Assembly: GCF_041262585.1 (NCBI RefSeq)
Contig: NZ_JBGCBZ010000007.1
Coordinates: 124,001 to 188,000 of the forward strand
Source of the DNA: JAOEGB01 sp041262585
GTDB lineage: Bacteria > Actinomycetota > Actinomycetes > Streptosporangiales > Streptosporangiaceae
Length of the DNA: 64,000 nucleotides
Reading direction: 5' to 3'
Shown here: positions 32,431-40,419 of the stretch, piece by piece
Layout: each line of letters starts with the position of its first letter
How positions within the stretch are numbered: the stretch's first letter is position 1
The notes under the pieces: model-generated
Databases searched by the model: none
The model's input: the letters and a program-made list of their open reading frames with translations, nothing else
Told to the model about the DNA's origin: nothing
Program-made: the position numbers and the translations under genes

Positions 32431-34008
32431 ATGCTGCCCGGATGTGTCCCCTGGCCCGAGAATCTGGCGCAGCGCTACCGCGCGAAGGGATACTGGCGAG
32501 GCGAGGTCCTCGGCGACCTCACCCGTGGGGCCGACCCCGCCAGGACCGCGGTCGTGACCGCCGGGGGCCGGTACACCTACGGGCAGCTCGACGACTGGGC
32601 CGACCGGCTCGCCGCCGGGCTCGCCGATCTCGGCGTGCGGGCGGGGGACCGGGTCGTCGTGCAACTGCCGAATTCGATCGAGTTCGTGGTGACGTGCCTG
32701 TCCCTGTTCCGGCTCGGCGCGCCGCCCGTGCTCGCGCTGCCCGCGCACCGGCGCAGCGAGATCGGCTATCTGTGCGAGCACACCGAGGCCGTCGCCTACA
32801 TCTGCCCCGACGCGCTCGGCGGCTTCGACTTCCGGGAGCTGGCGGCCGAGGTCGGCACGCCGCACCTGAAGCAGGTGATCGTCATCGGAGACGCCGGGCC
32901 GTACACGCCGTTCGAGGAGGTCACCGGGGAGCCGCGGGACCTGCCCGCGCCCGACCCCGGCGACGCCGCGTTCTTCCTGCTGTCCGGGGGCACGACCGGC
33001 CTGCCGAAGCTGATCCCCAGGACCCACGACGACTACGCGTTCCAGCTTCGCGCCACGGCCGAGGCCATGGGGTTCGGCGCGGACGGGGTCTATCTGGCCG
33101 CGCTGCCCGCCGCGCACAACGCCGCCCTCGGCTGCCCCGGCGTGCTGGGCGCGCTGCGCGCGGGCGGCACCGCCGTGCTGGCGTCGAGCCCGAGCCCCGA
33201 CGAGGTGTTCCCGCTGATCGCCCGTGAGGGGGTGACGCTGACCACGCTGATGCCCGCGTTCCTGCCGCTGTGGATGGAGCTGGCCGAGCTGTACGAGACC
33301 GACCTGTCCGGCCTGACCATCGAGGTCGGTGGCGCGCAACTCCCTCCCCACGTCGCCGAACGCGTGCGCCCCGAGCTGGGAGCGACCCTCACCCACTGGT
33401 TCGGCATGGCCGAGGGCGTGCTCTGCTTCACCCGGCCCGGCGACCCGTCCGAGCTGCCCGTGCGGACGCAGGGCACCCCGCTGTGCCCCGACGACGAGCT
33501 GAGGATCGTCGACGACGAGGACCGGGACGTCCCCGACGGGGTGGTCGGCGAGCTGATCGTCCAGGGCCCGTGCACGCTGCGCGGCTACTACCGCGCGCCC
33601 GACTACAACGCGCGCGCGTTCACGCCCGACGGGTTCCTGCGCACCGGCGACCTGGTCAGGCGCACGCCCGGAGGGGAGCTCGTGGTCGAGGGCCGGATCA
33701 AGGACGTCGTCAACCGGGGCGGTGAGAAGGTTCCCGCGGCCGAGGTCGAGGAGCACCTGCTGGCCCACCCCGCCGTGAAGGACGTCGCCGTGATCGCGGT
33801 CCCCGACCCCACGCTGGGCGAGAAGACCTGCGCCGTGGTCGTCGCCGCGCCGGGTGAACAGCCCACGCCGGCCGAGCTCCGGGACTTCCTGACCGAGCGC
33901 GGCCTCGCCGACTACAAACGTCCCGACAACGTCAGGTTCGTGGGCGCGCTGCCGTACACCGGAGTGGGAAAGGTGGACAAGCCCGCGTTACGTGCCGGCT
34001 TCGAGTGA
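32431..34008 (+). CDS. Aryl-acid adenylating enzyme (DhbE/YbtE/MbtA family)
   Basis: A 525-residue stand-alone adenylation enzyme with the family N-terminus (LPGCVPWPENLAQRYRAKGYW) and P-loop LLSGGTTGLPKLIPRTHDDY. It very likely loads the N-terminal ArCP of NRPS1. The start at 32431 has TGGAGG 5 bp upstream. The aryl pocket segment reads AHNAALGCPG at about 228-237. Asn230 (DhbE Asn235) is kept; the Ser240 equivalent is Cys, as in salicylate enzymes; and the ring-stacking Tyr236 equivalent is Ala. The substrate is thus probably a hydroxylated or hetero-aryl acid larger than salicylate. The TTA codon at 33988-33990 is a rare leucine codon. Its end overlaps the convergent CoxL-like gene by 21 bp. 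Confidence 0.92.
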   Translation: MLPGCVPWPENLAQRYRAKGYWRGEVLGDLTRGADPARTAVVTAGGRYTYGQLDDWADRLAAGLADLGVRAGDRVVVQLPNSIEFVVTCLSLFRLGAPPVLALPAHRRSEIGYLCEHTEAVAYICPDALGGFDFRELAAEVGTPHLKQVIVIGDAGPYTPFEEVTGEPRDLPAPDPGDAAFFLLSGGTTGLPKLIPRTHDDYAFQLRATAEAMGFGADGVYLAALPAAHNAALGCPGVLGALRAGGTAVLASSPSPDEVFPLIAREGVTLTTLMPAFLPLWMELAELYETDLSGLTIEVGGAQLPPHVAERVRPELGATLTHWFGMAEGVLCFTRPGDPSELPVRTQGTPLCPDDELRIVDDEDRDVPDGVVGELIVQGPCTLRGYYRAPDYNARAFTPDGFLRTGDLVRRTPGGELVVEGRIKDVVNRGGEKVPAAEVEEHLLAHPAVKDVAVIAVPDPTLGEKTCAVVVAAPGEQPTPAELRDFLTERGLADYKRPDNVRFVGALPYTGVGKVDKPALRAGFE

Positions 34009-36141
34009 GCGTTGGAGTGAGCGCCAGACCTTCTCAGGGGTCGCGGGCATGTCCAGGTGCCGTACACCGAGGTGGGCCAGGGCGTCCACCACGGCGTTCT
34101 GCACGGCGGGTGGCACGCCCACCGCGCCCGACTCTCCGAGCCCCTTCACCCCCAGCGGGTTGCCCGGGGCCGGGGTCTCCAGGGTGACGGTTTCGAAGGA
34201 CGGCAGCTCGGCGGCGGTGATGAAGGCGTAGTGGGCAAGTGTGGGGTGGAGCGGCCGCCCGTCGCCGGCGTAGGAGACCTCCTCGGTGAGGGCCTGCCCG
34301 ACCCCCTGCGCCAGCCCGCCGTGGATCTGCCCCTCCGCGAGCAGTGGGTTGAGAATCGTGCCCGCGTCGTCCACGGCGACGATCCTGCGGACGCGCACGC
34401 GCCCGGTTTCGGTGTCCACCTCGACCACCGCGAGATGAGCTCCCGAGGAGCAGGTCCCTCCGGAGGGGGTGTAGGTGGCTTCCGCCCGCATAGGCGGCAC
34501 CTCCGCCCACGGCAGGTGCTCGCGGGCCTGGTCCAGGAGGGCGAGCGCGGCCGCGCGGACGGCCAGGCCGCCGGTCTGCAGCGAACGGGAGCCGCCGGTG
34601 CCGCCTCCGGCCGTGAGCGCGTCCGTGTCGCCCTGCCGTACGTCGACCAGGTCGACCGGGACGCCGAGGACGTCGGCGGCGAGCATGGCCCAGCTGGTCT
34701 CGTGGCCCTGCCCGGTGCAGCCGGTGCCGGCCCACACCTCGAAGCGCGTGCCGTCCCAGGCGGCGGTGGCGTGCTCGGGACGGGCGTCCGCGCCGGTCAT
34801 CTCGGCGAAGACCGACAGGCCCACGCCGAGCTGCAGGGGGTGGCCACTCTCCCGGCGCCTGGCCTGCTCGGCGCGCAGCCCGGCGTATCCGGAGGCGGCC
34901 AGCAGCCGGTCGAGCAGCGCGTGGTAGTCGCCGCTGTCGTAGGCGGCCCTGGTCAGCGCCGTGTGCGGGAACTCGTCGATCAGGTTGCGCCGCCGCAGCT
35001 CGGCCGGGTCGCAGCCGATCTCGGCGGCGAACCTGTCGACCATACGCTCCAGCGCCGCGACCGCCTCCGGCTGGCCCGCCCCACGGTAGGACCCGACCGG
35101 CGCGGTGTTGGTCACCACGCACTGCGCGGTGAACCTGGCCTTGGCGATCCGGTAGGGACCGGTCAGCATGGTGCGCGTCCAGAACGGCAGGACCGCCGCG
35201 ATCCTGGGGTACGCGCCGACGTCCTGCAGCACATTGAGCTGGTAGGCCAGCAACCGCCCGTCCCGCGTCCCCCCGAGCGTGGCCTCCTGCACCTGGGCCC
35301 GGCCGTGCCCGCCCGCCACCAGGTTCTCGCTTCTGGTCTCGGTCCACCGCACGGGCCGGCCGAGCCGCCGGGCGGCCCAGGCGGTGAGGATGTCCTCAAG
35401 GCCCGGGAACGCCTTCGCCCCGAACGCGCCGCCGACGTCCGGGGTCACGACGCGTACCGACTCCTCGGCGACGCCCAGGGCGGCGGCCAGCTTCTCCCGC
35501 CACAGATGCGCCGCCTGGCCCCCCGCCCGGTAGGTCAGGCGTCCGTCGTCCCAGCGCGCCACCCCGCCCCGCGTTTCGAGCGGCGCGGCCGACAGCCGCT
35601 GGTTGACCATGCGCAGGCTGACCACGACCTCGCAGCCGGCGAAGATGTCGGCCCGCCCGGGCGGCCGCGCGAAGGTCAGCTTGAGCGCGACGTTCGTCCC
35701 CGCGTCCGGGTGCAGGAGGACTCCGCCGCCGGCCGACTCGGCCGGGTCGACCACGACCGGAAGGTCCTCGTAGCCCACCTCGACCAGCGCCGCGGCGTCC
35801 GCCGCGACCGCCGCGGTGGTGGCGACCACGGCCGCGACCGGCTCCCCCACGTAGCGGACGACCTGCCCGGCCAGCAGCGGCTGCGGCATGGCCTGGTTGA
35901 TCGTCCCGACCTCGGGCGGCACCGGCGGCACGTCCACGTCGTCGCCGGTCAGCACCGCGACCACCCCGCCGAGCGCCTCCGCGCGGGCCGTGCCGACGCT
36001 CACCCGGGCGTGCGCCCGCGCCGACCGCACGAGCACCAGATGCAGGCACCCGGGCTCCGCGAGATCAGGCGTGTACGTTCCCCCCGAGGTCAGCAACCGC
36101 CGATCCTCCACCCGCCGCACCGGCTGCCCGATCAGGCTCAT
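33988..36141 (-). CDS. Molybdenum hydroxylase, large molybdopterin subunit (CoxL-like, form II)
   Basis: A 717-residue catalytic subunit of the xanthine dehydrogenase family. It starts with the standard IGQPVRRVEDRRLLTSGGTY. The ATG at 36141 is chosen because AGGAGG lies 9 bp upstream. The active-site loop reads SYRGAGQPEA, the form II type and not the CO-dehydrogenase AYRCSFR. The catalytic Glu is in GLGESGAVG. The FAD and Fe-S partners are at 19826-21123 in another operon. Likely role: hydroxylation of a heteroaromatic ring or oxidation of an aldehyde. The first 77 bp overlap the PPTase tail. Confidence 0.93.
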   Translation of the reverse strand: MSLIGQPVRRVEDRRLLTSGGTYTPDLAEPGCLHLVLVRSARAHARVSVGTARAEALGGVVAVLTGDDVDVPPVPPEVGTINQAMPQPLLAGQVVRYVGEPVAAVVATTAAVAADAAALVEVGYEDLPVVVDPAESAGGGVLLHPDAGTNVALKLTFARPPGRADIFAGCEVVVSLRMVNQRLSAAPLETRGGVARWDDGRLTYRAGGQAAHLWREKLAAALGVAEESVRVVTPDVGGAFGAKAFPGLEDILTAWAARRLGRPVRWTETRSENLVAGGHGRAQVQEATLGGTRDGRLLAYQLNVLQDVGAYPRIAAVLPFWTRTMLTGPYRIAKARFTAQCVVTNTAPVGSYRGAGQPEAVAALERMVDRFAAEIGCDPAELRRRNLIDEFPHTALTRAAYDSGDYHALLDRLLAASGYAGLRAEQARRRESGHPLQLGVGLSVFAEMTGADARPEHATAAWDGTRFEVWAGTGCTGQGHETSWAMLAADVLGVPVDLVDVRQGDTDALTAGGGTGGSRSLQTGGLAVRAAALALLDQAREHLPWAEVPPMRAEATYTPSGGTCSSGAHLAVVEVDTETGRVRVRRIVAVDDAGTILNPLLAEGQIHGGLAQGVGQALTEEVSYAGDGRPLHPTLAHYAFITAAELPSFETVTLETPAPGNPLGVKGLGESGAVGVPPAVQNAVVDALAHLGVRHLDMPATPEKVWRSLQRSLEAGT

Positions 36142-36775
36142 CCTTCTCAACCTCCTGTACGGCTATCGCGGTCAACGCCAGCCCTGACGACACCAGGAAC
36201 CGCCCCGAATAGGTGGGGAACGGCGGCACGAGCACAGAGGCCTCGAACCGCCCGGCGGGCGGGTCGAACCGGACCTCGGCCTCGTCGAAGCCGAGCCACC
36301 TGCCGGTGGCGGGCGCCCACACCTTGTAGACGCTCTCCTTCGCGGAGAACAGCAGGCGGCCCCAGGCGGCCCCCGTGGGAAGGGCGCGGAGCTCGGCGGG
36401 GAGCGCGATCCGGCGCAGGACCACGCTGGGCAGGGGCTCGTCGGGCTCCGCGTCGATGCCGATCGCGGTGAACGCGGAGGAGCGGGCCACGGCCGCCGCG
36501 CAGTAGCCGCGGCAGTGCGTGATCGAGCCCACCACGCCCTCCGGCCAGCGCGGGGCCCGGTCGGGACCGCGCGGCACCGGGGCGGGGGCGACCCCGAGCC
36601 GGGTCAGCGCCGTCCGCGCGCAGTGCCGCCCGGCCCGGAACTCCAGAGCACGCGACGCCCCCGGTGGGCGCCCGTCCGGCGGGGCCGCGCTCTCCTCCGG
36701 CAGCGGGAGGCCGGCGAGAGTGAAGTCATCGAGCCACGCGGTCGCGACCTTGTCCGGCAGCAGGGCGCCGATCAC
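36065..36775 (-). CDS. Sfp/EntD-type 4'-phosphopantetheinyl transferase
   Basis: A 236-residue PPTase that transfers phosphopantetheine from CoA to carrier-protein serines. The motifs are GSITHCRGYCAAAVA, the Mg-binding IGIDAEPDEPL and FSAKESVYKVW. The GTG start overlaps the P450 stop as GTGA. The family core ends near LTAIAV; here about 28 extra residues run on into the start of the CoxL-like gene in another frame. It can prime the ArCP, three PCPs and two ACPs of the cluster. Confidence 0.94.
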   Translation of the reverse strand: MIGALLPDKVATAWLDDFTLAGLPLPEESAAPPDGRPPGASRALEFRAGRHCARTALTRLGVAPAPVPRGPDRAPRWPEGVVGSITHCRGYCAAAVARSSAFTAIGIDAEPDEPLPSVVLRRIALPAELRALPTGAAWGRLLFSAKESVYKVWAPATGRWLGFDEAEVRFDPPAGRFEASVLVPPFPTYSGRFLVSSGLALTAIAVQEVEKDEPDRAAGAAGGGSAVADLGGNVHA

Positions 36776-37950
36776 GGCTTGACCGCGAGCGGGATCGTCG
36801 CGTACGCGCGGAACAGGGCGCTCGGGAGCCGGACCGGCTCGCCGGCCGGTTCCAGACGCGAGAATCGCGCGGCGAGCCGCCGGAAGACCTCGCCGCCCTC
36901 GACCCGGGCGAGCGCGGCCCCCAGGCAGCCGCGGACGCCGCCGCCGAAACCCACGTGCGGGTTGGGGGTGCGGCCGATGTCGACGCGTTCGGGACGGTCG
37001 AACACCGACTCGTCGTGATTGGCGCAGCCGAGCAGCAGCAGCACGGTCCGGCCGGGGCGGATCACCCGGTCGCCGATCTCGATCGGTTCGAGTGCCAGCC
37101 GGGCCGTGTACTGGATCGGCGCGTCGAACCGGACGAACTCCTCGGCGGCCGTCGTGGCCAGCTCGGGCCGGTCGCGCAGCCGGCGCCACTCCTCCGGCTG
37201 CCGGGCCAGGGCGGCGCAGCCGGTGCTGACCATGTTCATCGTGGTCTCGTAGCCGGTGAAACACAGGAACACCACGTTGTCGACGATCTCCTCGCGTTCG
37301 CCGCCGGCGTGCAGCAGCCGCGCGAGCAGGTCGCCGCCGGGGTCGGGGCGGCGCGTGTCGAGCAGGTCCTCCACGTACGCGCGCAGCCACGCGAGCGCGG
37401 CGTCCGCCTCGGCCCGGTCGCCCTCGGGCAGGAACGGAGTGAACGCCTTGCCGAGAGCGGCCGACCTGGGCCAGATCTCGGCCCGCGCGCCGCCGGGGAT
37501 GCCGATCAGCTCGCACACCACGCTCAGCGCCAGCGGGAACGCCAGGCCGGCGACCGCGTCGAGTTCGCCGGTGTCGAGGCCGGATTCCAGCAACTCGTCG
37601 GTGAGAAGGCCGATCCGCTCGCGCATCCGCCGGGCCGTCCCCGGGCTGAAGGCGCGCACCATGACCGTGTGCACGCGGCTGTGATCGGCCACGGACATGG
37701 TCGGGATGATCCGGCCGAACACCTCGCCGGCCAGGTTGGCGTCCATCTGGAACTGCGGGTCCTCGCGCGGGAACTCGTTGCCCAGCCGCCGGTCGCGCAG
37801 CAGCGCGGCCACGTCGGCGTGCCGGGTGACCCCCCAGCTCGCGGGGCTGACCCGGCACAGCCGCCCACCCGCCCGCAACTCGCGGTACACCGGGTACGGG
37901 TCGGCGATCACGGCCGGGTCGAGGACGTCGAATCGGGGCGGAAGAGGCAT
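36772..37950 (-). CDS. Cytochrome P450 (first of tandem pair)
   Basis: A 392-residue soluble P450. The I-helix reads CFTGYETTMNM, the K-helix ExxR is in AAEEFVRF, and the haem loop is FGGGVRGCLGAALAR with the Cys ligand. It overlaps the adjacent P450 by ATGA and the PPTase by GTGA, in a four-gene leftward operon P450-P450-PPTase-CoxL. A hydroxylation or ring-oxidation tailoring role is expected, using the ferredoxin at 30184. The substrate is unknown. Confidence 0.94.
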   Translation of the reverse strand: MPLPPRFDVLDPAVIADPYPVYRELRAGGRLCRVSPASWGVTRHADVAALLRDRRLGNEFPREDPQFQMDANLAGEVFGRIIPTMSVADHSRVHTVMVRAFSPGTARRMRERIGLLTDELLESGLDTGELDAVAGLAFPLALSVVCELIGIPGGARAEIWPRSAALGKAFTPFLPEGDRAEADAALAWLRAYVEDLLDTRRPDPGGDLLARLLHAGGEREEIVDNVVFLCFTGYETTMNMVSTGCAALARQPEEWRRLRDRPELATTAAEEFVRFDAPIQYTARLALEPIEIGDRVIRPGRTVLLLLGCANHDESVFDRPERVDIGRTPNPHVGFGGGVRGCLGAALARVEGGEVFRRLAARFSRLEPAGEPVRLPSALFRAYATIPLAVKP

Positions 37951-39161
37951 CAGCGTGGGTCCGCCGTCACCGGGACCGACGCGTACGACCGCAGCGTGCC
38001 CCCGGTCTCCCGCACGGGCGGGGCACCGGGCGACAGCGGGCCGAACCGGCGGAGCAGCGCGCGGAACGCGACGTCGGCCTCCACCCGCGCCAGGCTGGCG
38101 CCCAGGCAGAGGTGGGTGCCGCCGCCGAAGGCCAGATGCGGGTTGGGCGACCGGTCGACACGCAGGCCGTCGGGATCGTCGAACCGGGCGGGGTCGCGGT
38201 TGGCGCTCCCGATCAGCAGGACCAGCACCCGGCCCGCCCGGATCGCGCGGCCTCCGACCTCGACGTCCTCGCGGACGAGCCGGGCCACGCCCTGGATGGG
38301 GGAGTCGTAGCGCAGGAACTCCTCCACGGCCCCGGGGGTGAGATCAGGATCGTCGCGAAGGAGCTTCTGCTGGTCAGGATGGTCGAGCAGGGCCGCGCAG
38401 CCGGTCGAGATCAGGTTCGTGGTGGTCTCGAAACCCGCGAAGAACGCGAAGACGGCGTTGTCCACGATCTCGTCGTGGCTCAGGCGGGCGCCGTCCTCCT
38501 CGGCCGCGAGCAGCAGCGACAGCAGGTCGTCGCCGGGGTCGGCGCGCCGCCGCGCCAGCATGTCCCCGAGGTACGCGCGGAGTCCCTCGACGGCGACGTC
38601 GGCGGCCGCGCGGTCGGGTTCGGCCACGATCGCGGCGAAAGCCCGGCTCAGGTCGAGGGCGAGCGGCCTGATCAGCGCGTCGTCCGACTCGGGGATGCCC
38701 ATCAGCGCGCACACCACCATCACCGGCAGCGGGAACGCGAGATCGGTGACGGCGTCGAACGCGCCGCGCTCGGCCGCCGGGTCGAGCAGCGCGTCCACCA
38801 TGCGCTCGATGCGCGGCCGGGTCCGCCGGACCAGGGACGGGCTGAACGCCTTGCCGATCAGGCGGCGCAGCCGGGTGTGTGCCGGTGGGTCCCGGTAGAG
38901 GATGATCCGGCTGAAGAACCGCCCGGCTGGACCGTCCCCCGCCGACATCCGGTGGTACTGCTCGGGGAACTCGCTGCCGAGCCGGGGATCGCGCAGCAGC
39001 GCCGCGACGTCGTCGTAGCGGGTGACGCCGTAGCTGGCCGGGCCCATCCGGCACAGCGGCCCGGCTGCCCGCAGGTCTCGGTACGTGGGGTACGGGTCGG
39101 CGAGCACGGCCGGTTCACGGGCGTCGAACTTCGGTGGCAGGCCCGCTGCGAGCGAAGGCAT
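37950..39161 (-). CDS. Cytochrome P450 (second of tandem pair)
   Basis: A 403-residue P450 related to the preceding one, with I-helix FAFFAGFETTTNL, ExxR in AVEEFLRYDSP and haem loop FGGGTHLCLGASLAR. I prefer the ATG at 39161 because the residues after it (PSLAAGLPPKFDAREPAVLADPYP) match the paralogue's start; an upstream start at 39197 would add 12 atypical residues. It is the first gene of the leftward operon, divergent from the 17-gene PKS/CoA operon. The two P450s probably arose by tandem duplication. Confidence 0.93.
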   Translation of the reverse strand: MPSLAAGLPPKFDAREPAVLADPYPTYRDLRAAGPLCRMGPASYGVTRYDDVAALLRDPRLGSEFPEQYHRMSAGDGPAGRFFSRIILYRDPPAHTRLRRLIGKAFSPSLVRRTRPRIERMVDALLDPAAERGAFDAVTDLAFPLPVMVVCALMGIPESDDALIRPLALDLSRAFAAIVAEPDRAAADVAVEGLRAYLGDMLARRRADPGDDLLSLLLAAEEDGARLSHDEIVDNAVFAFFAGFETTTNLISTGCAALLDHPDQQKLLRDDPDLTPGAVEEFLRYDSPIQGVARLVREDVEVGGRAIRAGRVLVLLIGSANRDPARFDDPDGLRVDRSPNPHLAFGGGTHLCLGASLARVEADVAFRALLRRFGPLSPGAPPVRETGGTLRSYASVPVTADPR

Positions 39162-39208
39162 GGTTGCCAGTATCAGCGTTCCGCTTTTCCTGAGCAATGG
39201 GGAAGAAA

Positions 39209-39222
39209 TACAAGAAACAAGT
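39209..39222 (+). promoter_or_regulatory. Heptad direct-repeat site 8 (TACAAGA, AACAAGT)
   Basis: Two contiguous heptads in the 133-bp gap between the tandem P450 genes and the PKS/CoA operon, reading toward the operon. A TAGGCT hexamer follows at 39248-39253. This copy is nearly identical to the one before the NRPS operon (site 2). Confidence 0.6.
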
Positions 39223-39263
39223 ACTACTCATCTCCGACTCACGTCGCTAGGCTCGTGGCCAGA

Positions 39264-39277
39264 TGCAAGATTCAAGA
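39264..39277 (+). promoter_or_regulatory. Heptad direct-repeat site 9 (TGCAAGA, TTCAAGA)
   Basis: A second pair of contiguous heptads in the same gap, 41 bp after site 8 and 17 bp before the TTG start of the thiolase. It keeps the CAAGA core in 7-bp phase. Confidence 0.55.
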
Positions 39278-39294
39278 TAGGGGGGAGGGGACCG

Positions 39295-40419
39295 TTGGGG
39301 TCTCCTGTCATCGTCGAAGCGGTCCGGACTCCGATCGGTAAGCGCGGTGGCGCCCTGTCCGGCCTGAAGGCGGTCGAACTCCTCCGGCACGTCCAGATCG
39401 AGGTGATCAACCGGGCCGGGATCGACCCCAGCGAGGTCGAGCAGATCATCGGCGGCTGTGTCACCCAGGCGGGCGAGCAGAGCCTGAACGTCACCCGTAA
39501 CGCGTGGCTGAGCACCGGCCTCGACTACGGCGTGGGCTGCACCACCGTGGACACCTCGTGCGGCTCGGCACAGCAGGCCAACCACCTCATCGCCGCGCTC
39601 ATCGCGGCCGACGCGATCGACGTCGGCATCGCGTGCGGCGTCGAGTCGATGAGCCGGGTCCCCGTCGGGGTCAACCTCTACCAGGGCCCCGGACATTACA
39701 AGACCGCGGACTACCCCTGGGACGACCCGCCCAAGGCCCAGTTCGGCGGGGCGGAGCGGATCGCCGCCCGGCAGGGCCTCACCCGCCCGGACCTCGACGA
39801 CTACGGGGTCATCTCGCAGCGCCGCGCGGCGGCCGCCTGGGCGGAGGGCAGGTTCGACCGCGAAGTGACCCCCATCGCCGGGGTCACCCGCGACGAAGGG
39901 CTGCGCGAGACCACCCGGGACGGGCTGGCCGGGCTCACCCCCAACGTCGAGAACGGCCTGCACACGGCCGGCACGACCTCGCAGGTGTCCGACGGCGCGG
40001 CGGCGATCCTCTGGATGTCGCAGGAGTACGCGCGAGCGCGCGGCCTGCGCCCGCGCGCTCGCCTCCTCCACCAGGTCGTGGCCGGCGCCGACCCCTATTA
40101 CCTGCTCGACGGCCCCACCGCCGCCACCCGGAAGATCCTTGAGAAAGCGGAGATGTCGATCGCGGAGCTGGACCTGTTCGAGGTCAACGAGGCGTTCGCG
40201 TCGGTCGTCCTGTCCTGGGCGGACGCGCACAAGGTCGACCTGGACCGGGTCAACGTCAACGGCGGCGCGATCTCCCTCGGCCATCCGCTCGGCTGCTCCG
40301 GCACCCGCCTGCTCGTCACCGCGCTGCACGAGCTCGAGCGCGCCGACCTGTCCATGGCCCTGGTCACCATGTGCTGCGGCGGCTCGCTCGGCACCGCCTC
40401 CATCCTGGCGAGGACATGA
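39295..40419 (+). CDS. Thiolase / acetyl-CoA acetyltransferase-like
   Basis: A 374-residue thiolase. I place the start at the TTG 39295, which has a GGAGG-type site 6 bp upstream and gives the family N-terminus SPVIVEAVRTPIGKRGG. The nucleophilic Cys is in VDTSCGSAQQ, the general-base His in NGGAISLGHPLGCSG and the second Cys in MCCGGSLG, so it looks active. Thiolases cleave or form 3-ketoacyl-CoA. Sequence style is close to actinobacterial lipid and steroid thiolases. As the first gene of the PKS/CoA operon it may supply a starter or shorten a side chain. Confidence 0.92.
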   Translation: MGSPVIVEAVRTPIGKRGGALSGLKAVELLRHVQIEVINRAGIDPSEVEQIIGGCVTQAGEQSLNVTRNAWLSTGLDYGVGCTTVDTSCGSAQQANHLIAALIAADAIDVGIACGVESMSRVPVGVNLYQGPGHYKTADYPWDDPPKAQFGGAERIAARQGLTRPDLDDYGVISQRRAAAAWAEGRFDREVTPIAGVTRDEGLRETTRDGLAGLTPNVENGLHTAGTTSQVSDGAAAILWMSQEYARARGLRPRARLLHQVVAGADPYYLLDGPTAATRKILEKAEMSIAELDLFEVNEAFASVVLSWADAHKVDLDRVNVNGGAISLGHPLGCSGTRLLVTALHELERADLSMALVTMCCGGSLGTASILART

